From an uncultured Bacteroidales bacterium (GTDB lineage: Bacteria; Bacteroidota; Bacteroidia; Bacteroidales; UBA932), in contig CAMYAE010000010.1 of assembly GCA_947253655.1 (NCBI GenBank), positions 1 through 64,000 of the forward strand: a stretch of DNA of 64,000 nt. Direction: 5' to 3'. The notes beneath the pieces are model-generated. The model did not search any database. It was not told where the DNA came from and was given only the letters and a program-made list of their open reading frames with translations. Positions 8,752 through 18,788 of the stretch are shown piece by piece. Numbering within the stretch: position 1 is the stretch's first letter; every line of letters begins with the position of its first letter. The translations under genes and the position numbers were made by a program.

Positions 8752-8759
8752 TATATTTG
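8752..8759 (+). promoter_or_regulatory. Promoter (-7 box) of the chondroitin-type PUL operon
   Basis: TATATTTG matches TAnnTTTG. There is no good -33 TTTG upstream, as expected for a promoter that needs an activator such as the divergent HTCS. An ATG at 8747 overlaps this box, so the GH88 start was placed at 8813. The 14-base string ATTTGCATTAGCGG occurs here (8755-8768) and again at 8833-8846. Confidence 0.6.
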
Positions 8760-8812
8760 CATTAGCGGTAAAACGTTTTATTAATAACCATTCAATTACT
8801 GATTTACCTATT

Positions 8813-10000
8813 ATGGATAATTTATTAAGAAGATTTGCATTAGCGGCAATCTCATTTGTCATTATGTTCACCGGCTGCAAGAGCGTCAATGTGGATCCGA
8901 GGGTCGCCAATGCCGAAGCCCAATTGAAAATACTTGTCAAGGCATCGGAGGACGGAGACACCTTGCGTATCCCTTCTTCTTTCAATGGCTCTCAAGTGAC
9001 TTTTGTGGATATTGACGATTGGGTCAGCGGCTTTTTCGCCGGTGAGTTATGGTATATGTACGAATTGACAGGCAATGAGTTCTGGGCCGAAAAGGCAAAA
9101 GCATTCACTGAGATTCTATCTCCGATCCAGTATCTTACCTGGCATCACGATGTAGGCTTCATGATTTATGATAGTTATGGCAACGGGTTGAGGCTGAAAA
9201 ATATCGAAAGCTATAATGATGTTATCCTTAACACGGCCAAGTCGCTGTCTACCAGATTCAGACCTGCTGCCGGAGTGCTTCAGTCATGGAACACCGACAG
9301 AGGTTGGCAGGCCGAGCGGGGCTGGGCGTGTCCTGTCATAATAGACAATATGATGAATCTGGAGCTGCTTCTCAAGGCTACGGAGATAAGCGGAGACTCC
9401 ACTTACTACAATATAGCGGTAAGCCATGCCGACAAGACTCTTGAAAATCATTTCAGGGATGATTATAGTTGCTACCATGTAGTGGACTATGACCCTGAAA
9501 CAGGTCAGGTCCGCAGAAAATGCACGGCACAGGGCTATGCCGACAATTCGTCATGGGCACGCGGTCAGGCATGGGCAATTTACGGATTTACACTCGCATA
9601 CCGTTTCACCGGTTATGAGCGTTATTTGAAGCAGGCAGAATCGGTGGCGAATTTTATTCTTACCAATAAAAACATGCCGGAGGATCTTGTCCCGTATTGG
9701 GATTACAATGCTCCCGACATTCCTGCCGCATATAGAGATGTTTCAGCCGCATCAATAACGGCATCAGCACTTTATGACCTTTATAAGCTTACGAACAACG
9801 GAGTTTATCTCGAAAAGGGAGATAAGATAATAGAGTCTTTGTCTGCGGCACCATATCTTGCCGAGAAGGGGACTAACGGAGGTTTTATTCTCAAACATTC
9901 GGTAGGCAGCATACCTCACGGAAGCGGAATTGATGTCCCTCTAAATTATGCCGACTACTATTATCTTGAAGCTCTTGTGCGCAGGAGAAATATTAAGTAA
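8813..10000 (+). CDS. GH88 unsaturated glucuronyl hydrolase
   Basis: This 395-residue lipoprotein has a signal peptide ending in FTGC (Cys22). It matches GH88 enzymes, which hydrate and split the 4,5-unsaturated uronic acid from the non-reducing end of lyase-made disaccharides. Conserved family segments are WVSGFFAGELWYM, HHDVGF with Asp113, PVIIDNMMNLELL with Asp178 and DNSSWARGQAWAIYG; the two Asp match the positions of the family's key acidic residues. The start at 8813 was preferred over the in-frame ATG at 8747 because the latter lies on the promoter and gives no good signal peptide. It is the first gene of the PUL operon; the PL8 lyase starts 2 bases after its stop. Confidence 0.9.
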   Translation: MDNLLRRFALAAISFVIMFTGCKSVNVDPRVANAEAQLKILVKASEDGDTLRIPSSFNGSQVTFVDIDDWVSGFFAGELWYMYELTGNEFWAEKAKAFTEILSPIQYLTWHHDVGFMIYDSYGNGLRLKNIESYNDVILNTAKSLSTRFRPAAGVLQSWNTDRGWQAERGWACPVIIDNMMNLELLLKATEISGDSTYYNIAVSHADKTLENHFRDDYSCYHVVDYDPETGQVRRKCTAQGYADNSSWARGQAWAIYGFTLAYRFTGYERYLKQAESVANFILTNKNMPEDLVPYWDYNAPDIPAAYRDVSAASITASALYDLYKLTNNGVYLEKGDKIIESLSAAPYLAEKGTNGGFILKHSVGSIPHGSGIDVPLNYADYYYLEALVRRRNIK

Positions 10001-10001
10001 T

Positions 10002-12881
10002 ATGAAGGGCTTTCTTCTGTCAATATCTCTTTTTTTGATTCCTTTGGTGCCTGCCTTAGCCGCAGACGCCCGATACGATTTTGAAAACGGGCTTCCGGCA
10101 GCAGTGAAGGTACGAGGCAGCGGCACGACAAGCCTGTCGCAAGATCGTTATAAAGACGGGTCTACTTCTCTGAAATTCTCTTGGGTAGGCCAGTCCGAGC
10201 TTATGCTCATAGACCCTCCGGCAATCAAGTCGTCAATGACAAATCCCAAGAACGGGCTTATGATGTGGGTCTGCAATGAAACTCCTCTTAAAGAGGCGGT
10301 CAGGGTGTCATTTAAGAATCCGGCGGGGGCGGAAATTTGCGGATTCGACCTGAATATGGATTTTAAGGGTTGGAGAGCCGTCTGGATTATGTATCGCGAC
10401 ATGAGGGCCGGAACAGGTTATTATGGGGATATACCTGAGAATGAAAGAGTTACTGACGGGGCTATTATGACTGTCCGTCCGGCTCCGACACAGGTGTCAG
10501 GTTCTTTCTATATAGACAGGCTTACTTTTTCAACAGAGCCTTTGCATCATCAGATAACCCCCGATATGCAGATTCCTGACAACAATCATTTCCTTAGCAG
10601 AAGGAATATGTGGCACTGGGCCAGGCTTTGGGAATGGGAGCAGAATCCGAAACCGGCTCTTAGTCCTGCAAAAATCGGCACTGCCGCTGTTTGTGCCAGG
10701 CTGGATGCTTACTACAAGGAGGAAATGCCTTCACAGGGAAATTACGATGCATTGAAATTCCGTCCTAAGTTGATAAGGATGTTCGATGACATGCATCTCG
10801 AAAGGCTTTCCGATGGCACGGTGAAAGGCAGACCGATAGTGAGCAATGACGAGGCAACCGCTTCGGACATCAAAATACAGCAAGCTTTCGAAGTTCTGTA
10901 CAGATATGCCTTGGACTACAATTTCACATCAGACCCCAAGTCGCTTGAAAGATTTTTTCTCGTGGGGGATCACCTGCTGTGGCAAGGGCTTGCATTCGGC
11001 AGCGGTATGGGAACGAACCACCATTACGGTTACAGTATAAGAGGTTGGAGTAATGCTTTGTGGTTGATGAGGAAAGAATTGGAGAAGTCAGGCAAGATGC
11101 CGGAATATCTGTCGGCACTTGAATATTGGAGCGGTCTTGCTGAATGCCGCGTGGCCTACGAAGACGGCCGTGACGAGATTATAGATTCATGGAACACCCT
11201 CCTGATACCTAAGATAACGGCAGCTCTTTTGCAGCCAACCGAGGAGGGCAGATATACATATATGGAGGCTCTTACCGCATGGATTTCTTCTTCGATGTAC
11301 TTTACACCGGGCACAATCGGCGGTATAAAGTCTGACGGCACCGCTTTTCATCATGGCGGCCATTACCCGGCCTATGCAGTAGGGGCTTATTCTACTTTGG
11401 GTTCGTATCTCAGAATTGTTGTAGGGACCGGTTTTGAGCCGGATGCAAAAGCACTCGCAGCCCTTAAAAAAGGACTTATGGCGATGAGAACATATTGCAA
11501 TCTCTATGATTGGGGTATAGGAATATCCGGCAGACATCCTTTCGGAGGCAGAATCCCTGCCAAATCGGTAGAGGCTTTCGGCTATCTTGCACTCGCAGGC
11601 GATCTGACAGGCTCTGCAAAGGAATGCGACCCTGAATTAGGCGGAGCATATCTGGCTATGAAGGGGGACAACAAGAATATCGTGTCGGTGTTGAAAAAGG
11701 CCGGCATAAAGGCCTCTGACGCTCCACAAGGCTTCTTCGTATATAATTACGGGGCCTTTGGCGTTCATCGTCGAGGCGGCTGGATGCTGACACTTAAAGG
11801 CTTCAACACCGATGTCTGGGGCTCTGAAATTTATGCGAAAGACAACAGGTTCGGACGGTATCAGAGCTATGGCTCCGTTCAGATAATAAATTCAGGGAAT
11901 CCGGCTTCGGCCGAAGCGTCAAGGTACTCCGAGGCCGGCTGGGATTGGAACAGAATGCCCGGCACAACTACCATTCATCTGCCTTTCGACAAATTGGAAA
12001 ACCCTCTTAAAGGTACATTAATGGAGAAAAATGTCAACCGCTTCCCCGGTGTGTCATCATTGGAGGGGCGTAACGGCGTACTTGCATTTACTTATATCGA
12101 AAAGGGAAGGAAGAATTTCTGCCAAGGTGCAACGGCGACCAAAAGCGTATTCTGTTTTGACAACCGTATAGTTTTCATAGGTACAGGCATAACCAATAAT
12201 TCCGAATATCCTACCGAGACAACGCTTTTCCAGCAAAGACTGTCTGACCGTTCGGAAACATTGATTGCCGACGACAGGCTTGTGGACGGCTTCCCTAAGG
12301 CATGGCGTCCGGAATATCCCGGAATGGCAGTGATTGAAGACCTGAACGGAAATGCCTATATTATCAAGGACTCGAAGGATCTGGTTGTGAGCAAGGCCGA
12401 GCAGACATCGCCTGACAATACCAATAAAAAAATCGGGAAAGGGGATTTTGCAACGGCTTATCTGAATCACGGCATATCGCCGGAAAACGCTTCTTATGAA
12501 TATCTTATGCTTGTCGAGCCAACGTCAAGAGAAAGGGTGAAATGCTCTAAAAATCTGCCTTATGAGGTTATACAAGCCGATGATTCCGCCCATGTGGTAA
12601 GGGATTCTGAAACAGGGATAACGGCTTATATAAGCTATAAGGGCTATGTCTCCGACAAGACAAGGATAAAATCAATACCGGCAGAGACAATAGTCATGGA
12701 GAGGCTGGCTGCCGACGGGACCTTGATCGTGAGCGTCTGCACCCCTGATCTCGGAATTTCCGAGAAGACCTATACGACTGCCGAGCCGAGCAGTAAAATC
12801 ATAAAGGAAATAAATGTAAACGGAAAGAATATTACGGCTGAATGTGTTGACGGACAGCCTGTTGAATTTAGAATTAAGTAA
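10002..12881 (+). CDS. PL8 chondroitin/hyaluronan lyase (first copy)
   Basis: This 959-residue secreted protein resembles chondroitin sulfate ABC-type lyases of family PL8. It has a signal peptide (about 1-21, ending ALAAD). An N-terminal carbohydrate-binding-like jelly-roll domain (about 22-180, with FKGWRAVWIMYRDM) is followed by an alpha-toroid catalytic domain (about 200-560) with GTNHHYGYSIRGW around His340-His341 and Tyr344, and FHHGGHYPAYAVGAY further on. A C-terminal beta-sandwich region completes it. These enzymes cut chondroitin or hyaluronan by beta-elimination to 4,5-unsaturated disaccharides, the substrate of the GH88 just upstream. The start at 10002 gives the signal peptide; the frame stays open upstream to 9948 inside GH88 but that extension is not credible. 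Confidence 0.9.
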   Translation: MKGFLLSISLFLIPLVPALAADARYDFENGLPAAVKVRGSGTTSLSQDRYKDGSTSLKFSWVGQSELMLIDPPAIKSSMTNPKNGLMMWVCNETPLKEAVRVSFKNPAGAEICGFDLNMDFKGWRAVWIMYRDMRAGTGYYGDIPENERVTDGAIMTVRPAPTQVSGSFYIDRLTFSTEPLHHQITPDMQIPDNNHFLSRRNMWHWARLWEWEQNPKPALSPAKIGTAAVCARLDAYYKEEMPSQGNYDALKFRPKLIRMFDDMHLERLSDGTVKGRPIVSNDEATASDIKIQQAFEVLYRYALDYNFTSDPKSLERFFLVGDHLLWQGLAFGSGMGTNHHYGYSIRGWSNALWLMRKELEKSGKMPEYLSALEYWSGLAECRVAYEDGRDEIIDSWNTLLIPKITAALLQPTEEGRYTYMEALTAWISSSMYFTPGTIGGIKSDGTAFHHGGHYPAYAVGAYSTLGSYLRIVVGTGFEPDAKALAALKKGLMAMRTYCNLYDWGIGISGRHPFGGRIPAKSVEAFGYLALAGDLTGSAKECDPELGGAYLAMKGDNKNIVSVLKKAGIKASDAPQGFFVYNYGAFGVHRRGGWMLTLKGFNTDVWGSEIYAKDNRFGRYQSYGSVQIINSGNPASAEASRYSEAGWDWNRMPGTTTIHLPFDKLENPLKGTLMEKNVNRFPGVSSLEGRNGVLAFTYIEKGRKNFCQGATATKSVFCFDNRIVFIGTGITNNSEYPTETTLFQQRLSDRSETLIADDRLVDGFPKAWRPEYPGMAVIEDLNGNAYIIKDSKDLVVSKAEQTSPDNTNKKIGKGDFATAYLNHGISPENASYEYLMLVEPTSRERVKCSKNLPYEVIQADDSAHVVRDSETGITAYISYKGYVSDKTRIKSIPAETIVMERLAADGTLIVSVCTPDLGISEKTYTTAEPSSKIIKEINVNGKNITAECVDGQPVEFRIK

Positions 12882-12889
12882 CAGTTAAA

Positions 12890-15800
12890 ATGAACAGACT
12901 ATCAATTTTTATTCTGGTATTGACAGTGTCTCTTATGACGGCTGTCAATATGAATGCCCAGAAAATTACGGTAAAAGGAACCGTAAAGGACAATTCGGGT
13001 CTACCGATTATTGCGGCAACTGTCTACGAGACAGGCAATATGTCGAACGGGACCGTCACCGATAAAGACGGAAACTGGACTTTGAATGTCCCGGAAAAGG
13101 CAAAAATCACCTTTTCATGCCTCGGCTATCAGGACATAACGGAGGCCTTGAATGGGAGAAGCGTTATAAATGTCATTATGCAGGACGACAATCTTGCACT
13201 TGACGCAGCTCAGGTCGTCACCGACGGCTATACCTCTGTGGCAAAACGGGACTTGACAGGCTCTGTAAGTTCTATGTCTATGGATGATGTAGTAAAGTCA
13301 CCCGTAACATCTTTCGACCAGGCATTGACAGGCCGTATAGCAGGAGTTGTCGTAACCACCACAGACGGCTCAATCGGCAAGGAAGCAAACATCGTGATCC
13401 GAGGAAACAACTCATTGACACAGAGTTCTTCTCCGCTCTATATCATAGACGGCTTCCCTTCCGAGAGCTCTATGGCTACCAATCTCAACTCTGCTGATAT
13501 CGAGACTATCGACATTCTGAAAGACGCTTCCGCCACTGCTATTTACGGGGCGAGAGGTGCCAACGGAGTGATTGTGATTACGACCAAAAAGGGTGCTGAA
13601 GGCAAGCCTACGGTGAATTTCACAACTGCCTGGACAGGAAATATAATTTCCAATAAGGTGGATCTTATGGACACATACGAGTTCGTGAAAATGCAGACCG
13701 ATATGTACAATGTAACGGGAGGCACCAACAGATATTTAGACGGTCACACTTTGGACGATTACAAGAATGCATCTACAACTGATTGGCAGGACAGAATATA
13801 TCGTACGGCCTTAGTGCAGAATTATACCGTTTCTCTTTCAGGTGGAAACAAGAACACTGGGACGAATTACAATCTCAGTTTTTCGGCTCTGGATCAAGAC
13901 GGAATCATAGTGAATTCCAATTTCCAGAGGTACCAGGGCAAGGTGAATCTTTCCCAGAAAATCAATGACAAGCTCACGGCCAATCTGTTGGTGAATTATT
14001 CAAGGACAGCTACAAAAGGCACAAATCCTACTGCAGCCCAGCAGTCTTCATCCGCCACAGGCTGGCTGATGTATTCGGTGTGGGGATATAGGCCGGCAAG
14101 ACCGCTTTCGCAGACGGGCGATGAAGACGAGTGGCTGGATTCCATTATCGACTCCGAGGCGGCCAGCTCCAACGACTATCGTTTCAACCCGGCAAAGACC
14201 GTCAGGAACGAATATCGCAGGACTTTGGTTGACTATATGAGTGGAAATCTTTCATTGATATATCAATTTACGGATGAACTTAAACTGAAAGTTTCCGGAG
14301 CATACACCACTAACAAGAGGAGGGTGGAAGCCTTTAACGGCTCGCAGACCTATACGGGCTACGAAGGCTCTCCGGCCGGCAAAGGCATTAACGGACATAT
14401 ATATTGGTATGATAAGGCCGATTGGCTCAACGATTATGTCCTGACCTACACAAAACCTTTTGCCAAGAAACATCACTTGCAGCTTGTCGGAATTTTCTCG
14501 ATGCAGGGCCAGACATCCGATTTCTATGGCACGAGGGCAGAGAAAATGACAACTGAGCAGCTCGGGCTTAAAGGCCTTCATACAGGTCAGTACCAGACTG
14601 TTACCCCGTATCAGTACGATTGGAGGATGATGTCGGGAGCTCTCAGGCTGAACTATAATTACAGATACAAATACTATCTGACGGCTTCTTTCAGGGCTGA
14701 TGCCTCTTCCAAGTTTCCAAAAGCTAACCGAGTAGGCTATTTCCCTTCGGCTTCCGTTGCATGGAACTTCAACAGGGAAGATTTCCTCAAGAACAGCAGC
14801 GTGCTTTCCAACGGGAAGTTGAGGCTGTCATGGGGACTTACCGGAAACAACAGGACGACGACTCCTTACGATTTTTACCCTCAGATTACGACGCTCCCTG
14901 GGACACAGACATCTTTCGACTATGTTTTTGACGGCAAGAACATAGCAGGTTATTTCCCGTCAAATCTTGCCAATCCTACATTGAAATGGGAGACTACCGC
15001 ACAAGTGAATGCAGGAGTTGATCTCGCTTTCTTTGAAGATCGTATCAAAATAGTGGCGGACTGGTACCAAAAAGACACCAGGGATTTGCTCCTTGAAGCC
15101 ATTGTCCCTGCATCATCAGGCTATACTGTGGAAATGCGTAATGTGGGTTCCATGAGGAATACCGGATTTGAATTTTCGCTTGAAACGGTGAATGTCAAGA
15201 GCCGGGATTTTGAATGGGACATGTCTTTCAACATCGCTTTCAACCGAAATAAGGTTACTGCCCTCAATGATAACCAATATTCCCTGTTCAGGGGTGTGTA
15301 TTGGGAGCAGAGATACAATAGTCAATTCCCTTATATAACCCAGGTGGGCAAGCCTTCTGGTATGATGTACGGATTTATGTACGAAGGCACATACAAGAAA
15401 GAAGATTTTAACGAAAACGGCCTCTTGAAAGACGGGACCCCATATATGACATCGGTAGGCAGAGGGCAGACGAAGCCGGGAGATGCAAAGTACCGTGATA
15501 TAAACGAGGACGGAATCATAGACGACAACGACAGGACTGTCATCGGTTGCGGCCAGCCGCTGCACACCGGAGGCTTCGGCAATACATTCTATTACAAGGG
15601 CTTCGACTTGAACTTTTTTGTGCAATGGAGCTATGGTAACAGCGTCCTTAACGCTAACAGGCTTATTTTTGAAAACGGAGCCAAACTCAATCTCAATCAG
15701 TTCAAGTCGTATAACGACAGGTTCGACGAGAAGACAAATCCGGGCAGCGACATTCCGAGGTTATTTGCAAACGGAATGGATGTATATTCTTCGAGAGTTG

Positions 15801-16051
15801 TGGAAGACGGGTCTTTCCTCAGACTTCGTAATATAACTCTCGGCTACACTCTTCCTGTACGGCTTATGAAGAGAATGAGAATAGACAATGCAAGGATTTA
15901 TCTGACTGCTGAAAATCTTTGGACTATAACCGGATATTCGGGACCCGACCCTGAGGTTTCCACAAGAAATTCGGTTCTTACGCCGGGCTTCGATTGGTCG
16001 GCTTATCCGAGAGCCTATGGTATTACCGGCGGTATTTCACTCTCATTCTAA
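12890..16051 (+). CDS. susC-like: SusC/RagA-type TonB-dependent glycan transporter
   Basis: This 1053-residue outer-membrane transporter has a signal peptide (about 1-24, ending MNAQ). A carboxypeptidase-regulatory-like domain follows (about 26-105, with GTVKDNSGLPIIAATVYETG). The plug domain contains the SusC signatures LTGRIAGVVV, IVIRGNNSL, PLYIIDGFP and DASATAIYGARGANGVIVITT. The rest is a 22-strand-type barrel ending in an aromatic residue (GISLSF). There is no STN domain, which fits regulation by HTCS rather than by sigma/anti-sigma signalling. It should import lyase products together with the SusD 18 bases downstream. Confidence 0.95.
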   Translation: MNRLSIFILVLTVSLMTAVNMNAQKITVKGTVKDNSGLPIIAATVYETGNMSNGTVTDKDGNWTLNVPEKAKITFSCLGYQDITEALNGRSVINVIMQDDNLALDAAQVVTDGYTSVAKRDLTGSVSSMSMDDVVKSPVTSFDQALTGRIAGVVVTTTDGSIGKEANIVIRGNNSLTQSSSPLYIIDGFPSESSMATNLNSADIETIDILKDASATAIYGARGANGVIVITTKKGAEGKPTVNFTTAWTGNIISNKVDLMDTYEFVKMQTDMYNVTGGTNRYLDGHTLDDYKNASTTDWQDRIYRTALVQNYTVSLSGGNKNTGTNYNLSFSALDQDGIIVNSNFQRYQGKVNLSQKINDKLTANLLVNYSRTATKGTNPTAAQQSSSATGWLMYSVWGYRPARPLSQTGDEDEWLDSIIDSEAASSNDYRFNPAKTVRNEYRRTLVDYMSGNLSLIYQFTDELKLKVSGAYTTNKRRVEAFNGSQTYTGYEGSPAGKGINGHIYWYDKADWLNDYVLTYTKPFAKKHHLQLVGIFSMQGQTSDFYGTRAEKMTTEQLGLKGLHTGQYQTVTPYQYDWRMMSGALRLNYNYRYKYYLTASFRADASSKFPKANRVGYFPSASVAWNFNREDFLKNSSVLSNGKLRLSWGLTGNNRTTTPYDFYPQITTLPGTQTSFDYVFDGKNIAGYFPSNLANPTLKWETTAQVNAGVDLAFFEDRIKIVADWYQKDTRDLLLEAIVPASSGYTVEMRNVGSMRNTGFEFSLETVNVKSRDFEWDMSFNIAFNRNKVTALNDNQYSLFRGVYWEQRYNSQFPYITQVGKPSGMMYGFMYEGTYKKEDFNENGLLKDGTPYMTSVGRGQTKPGDAKYRDINEDGIIDDNDRTVIGCGQPLHTGGFGNTFYYKGFDLNFFVQWSYGNSVLNANRLIFENGAKLNLNQFKSYNDRFDEKTNPGSDIPRLFANGMDVYSSRVVEDGSFLRLRNITLGYTLPVRLMKRMRIDNARIYLTAENLWTITGYSGPDPEVSTRNSVLTPGFDWSAYPRAYGITGGISLSF

Positions 16052-16069
16052 TTTTTGGAGGAATACAAA

Positions 16070-17782
16070 ATGAAAATAATAAAATATCTTATATCAGTGG
16101 TTATTACAGCAGGGTTTGCACTTTCTTGCAATTTCCTGGACATGGAACCGAATATTATAATTAAGGAGACCTATTACAATAATGAGACGGAGTTGAAATA
16201 CGGACTTGCAGGGGTCTACGGAGCTTTAAGCAATGAGGCTTTCTACGGCAACTACTACTCTCTTATGCTCTCGAACGTGGACGACCTTTCCTATTTCAAC
16301 AGGCCTACTACACCTGCTTCCTGCCAGGTCTACAAGCATGACGCCGGCTCTTCGCAGATATATGACGCATGGACCGAGATTTATGCAGGAATAAAGAATG
16401 CAAATGCCTATATGTCCGCAATCGAAAAATCGGCCATAGACAAGGGACACAGGTATTATTCCGAAGCTCGTTTCTTGCGTGCATACTATCACTTTATTCT
16501 CGCACAGGCCTGGGGAGACGTTCCGCTTCGGAAAAGCGAGGCTGAATCTCACGATGACGTAATGTGTGCGGCAACACCACAGGCAGAGGTGCTGAAATGG
16601 GTGGCAGAGGAGATGAAGGCCTGTATTGCCAATGCGGGCGATAATGTTGAGGTACAGCCGTCGAGAGTGACTAAAACGACAATGCAGGGCATACTTGCGA
16701 GAGTATATCTGTTTATGGCAGGAGAGACCGTTCAGACAGACGGGGACAAAAAAGCATTGTTCAAGGCGGCAATGGATTGTGCCGATTCGGTCATTGTGTC
16801 TGGGAAGCATAAACTCAACCCCGACTACACCGATATTTTCAAGAATATGATGTCCAATAAATATGATACCGGCTATCGTGAATCCATGTGGGAAGTTGAA
16901 TTCTACGGAGACAGAAGCAGTGCCTCATCATGGACTAACGGCAGGATCGGTGACCTTCTCGGACTTCAGAGCAGCGGAAGCAAAAATTATTCAATCTTCA
17001 AATGCAATTATGCTTATGGTCAGTATAACGGCTCTTTGAAATTATGGGACCTTTATTGGAAAGAGGACAGAACAGACAGCGAAAAAAGTCTGCCTACTGT
17101 TACCGACAAGAGACAGGAATGGAACATGAGCCCATACAATTATGCAGGAAGTCCTAATCAACCTCCATACGGCACTGACGGGTCGAACGGCAAAAAGAGC
17201 TGTGATGCGTCTATCGACAAGACCCCTTATGTCTATGACAAGGTGAGCACCACTGTAAATCCGCTTTCTGCCGCAGGCATAAGAAATTGCGGTAAATTCC
17301 GTAGAGAAGTTGAATATGAGGGCGTTATGTCTGCAAAAAGTCTTTACACCAAGATTAATTATCCTATATTAAGATATGCCGATGTGTTATTGATGTATGC
17401 GGAAGCGCAAAATGAATATGAGGGAGCGCCGTCACAGAAAGCATACGATTGTGTGAAAGCGGTACGAGACCGTGCAGGAATCGCCACCAACGATTTCTCA
17501 GCCTACGATAAAGAATCGTTCAGGTCTTTGGTCAGGAACGAAAGAGGCAGGGAACTGTGTTTCGAGTCTTTACGTAAATATGACCTAATACGTTGGGGTG
17601 TTTTCGTAAAAACAATGAATGATTATTCCCTTTGGGCAAAAGATAAACGGTGGGTCAAGGATGTCAAATCCGCTCAGGCAGTTGCTATAGGTACGGCAGT
17701 CGAGAAAAGGCATGTCCTGCTTCCTATCCCTTCCGTAGAGCTTGGGGTCAACAATCTATTGAGACAAAACTCTTTGTGGTAA
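16070..17782 (+). CDS. susD-like: SusD/RagB-type glycan-binding lipoprotein
   Basis: This 570-residue surface lipoprotein has a signal peptide ending at ALSC and begins the mature protein with the typical NFLDMEPN. SusD hallmarks include ARFLRAYYHFILAQAWGDVPL, ILRYADVLLMYAEAQNE, AYDCVKAVRDRAG and NERGRELCFESLRKYDLIRWG near the C-terminus. The start at 16070 was chosen because a good ribosome-binding sequence (TTGGAGGA, 16055-16062) lies at the right distance; the frame also opens at 16055 but that would remove the signal peptide from the N-terminus. It forms the lid of the adjacent SusC barrel. Confidence 0.93.
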   Translation: MKIIKYLISVVITAGFALSCNFLDMEPNIIIKETYYNNETELKYGLAGVYGALSNEAFYGNYYSLMLSNVDDLSYFNRPTTPASCQVYKHDAGSSQIYDAWTEIYAGIKNANAYMSAIEKSAIDKGHRYYSEARFLRAYYHFILAQAWGDVPLRKSEAESHDDVMCAATPQAEVLKWVAEEMKACIANAGDNVEVQPSRVTKTTMQGILARVYLFMAGETVQTDGDKKALFKAAMDCADSVIVSGKHKLNPDYTDIFKNMMSNKYDTGYRESMWEVEFYGDRSSASSWTNGRIGDLLGLQSSGSKNYSIFKCNYAYGQYNGSLKLWDLYWKEDRTDSEKSLPTVTDKRQEWNMSPYNYAGSPNQPPYGTDGSNGKKSCDASIDKTPYVYDKVSTTVNPLSAAGIRNCGKFRREVEYEGVMSAKSLYTKINYPILRYADVLLMYAEAQNEYEGAPSQKAYDCVKAVRDRAGIATNDFSAYDKESFRSLVRNERGRELCFESLRKYDLIRWGVFVKTMNDYSLWAKDKRWVKDVKSAQAVAIGTAVEKRHVLLPIPSVELGVNNLLRQNSLW

Positions 17783-17812
17783 TTGTTCCATATATTGAAA
17801 ATTTTAGAAATC

Positions 17813-18775
17813 ATGAAAACAAAATATATAATAGCACTGCTTGCCGGTTTGGCGATAGTGGGGTGCAAGCATAGCGATGTGTCAGAAAAGGCGGATTATA
17901 ACATCACGCTCGATCCTGCCAATACCTATATTGCCGGAGAACCGGTGAAATTCCGGATTGACGGAAATGTGGATAATCTGATATGGTATACCGGAGAGAC
18001 CGGGTCGAGGTATGAATATAAAGACCGTTTTGTAGTGTCGAAAGAGCAGGTGGAAGCGGCCAATCTTGAACTTGAAATCAAGTCCCAGTATGGCCTTGCA
18101 GGTGCTTTAACTATCTATGTATCAAATAAGTTTGAAGGCCTTTCAGGAAATGACGCCACTGCGGACAAGGCAAAACTCAAAGAAATGTTCGAAGGCGGGA
18201 TGGCCGGGTGGACAGAAGTGCCTTTTAATGAAATAAACGGTAAATGGAGTACAAATATTTCCGACCTTAACGACTACCTCGACAATTTCTCCCTCGCTTT
18301 CCATTGGCATCCGAAAAGGGACGGAAACAATGCACAGAGAACTTATAGCATAAAAGGGAATGTCTCTTTGAATGTAGTAGGCTCAGAGCCATCTAAATTG
18401 GCAATAAGCAATTTAGGCTTTACGTCGGTAATGATGAATGATGAAATATCCGATCCATATAAGATAAACGCCGGTAACGGTTCGGTTATTTTCAATCAAC
18501 CTAATAATGCAGAAATCATATTCAAGGGAGTGGGGCCGAAAGCTTTGCCGTATGCACTCGATGCCTGGGTAATCACTTCTCCGTCACCTCTTAACAAGGT
18601 GGCCAATGACACTCCGAAGGTCTTGAAGAACTTGCAGAACTATATGACTTCTTTTGAGTATGTTTATGCTAAGCCGGGGACCTATAACATTACTTTTATC
18701 GGTATAAACAGTAATTATCAGGATGTAAGCAAGAAAGTGCAGCAAATGACTGTAAATATTATCGAAAAACAATAA
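17813..18775 (+). CDS. DUF5017-like lipoprotein, probable surface glycan-binding protein
   Basis: This 320-residue lipoprotein has a lipobox LAIVGC (Cys18). The mature N-terminus (YNITLDPANTYIAGEPVKFR, then IWYTGETGSRYEY) resembles the DUF5017 domain found beside SusD in several Bacteroidales PULs. The remainder looks all-beta. Its place directly after SusD is where the SusE/F-type surface glycan-binding proteins lie, so a binding role is likely but inferred. The ATG at 17813 gives the signal peptide; an in-frame TTG at 17783 would only add ten residues in front of it. Confidence 0.7.
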   Translation: MKTKYIIALLAGLAIVGCKHSDVSEKADYNITLDPANTYIAGEPVKFRIDGNVDNLIWYTGETGSRYEYKDRFVVSKEQVEAANLELEIKSQYGLAGALTIYVSNKFEGLSGNDATADKAKLKEMFEGGMAGWTEVPFNEINGKWSTNISDLNDYLDNFSLAFHWHPKRDGNNAQRTYSIKGNVSLNVVGSEPSKLAISNLGFTSVMMNDEISDPYKINAGNGSVIFNQPNNAEIIFKGVGPKALPYALDAWVITSPSPLNKVANDTPKVLKNLQNYMTSFEYVYAKPGTYNITFIGINSNYQDVSKKVQQMTVNIIEKQ

Positions 18776-18788
18776 AATCTTATTTTCT

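Noticed and set aside
8747..8812. N-terminal extension of GH88 from the ATG at 8747
   Set aside because: The ATG overlaps the TATATTTG promoter box, and the extension buries the lipoprotein signal peptide.
9948..10001. N-terminal extension of the first PL8 lyase
   Set aside because: It overlaps the end of GH88 and places residues before an obvious signal peptide that starts at 10002.
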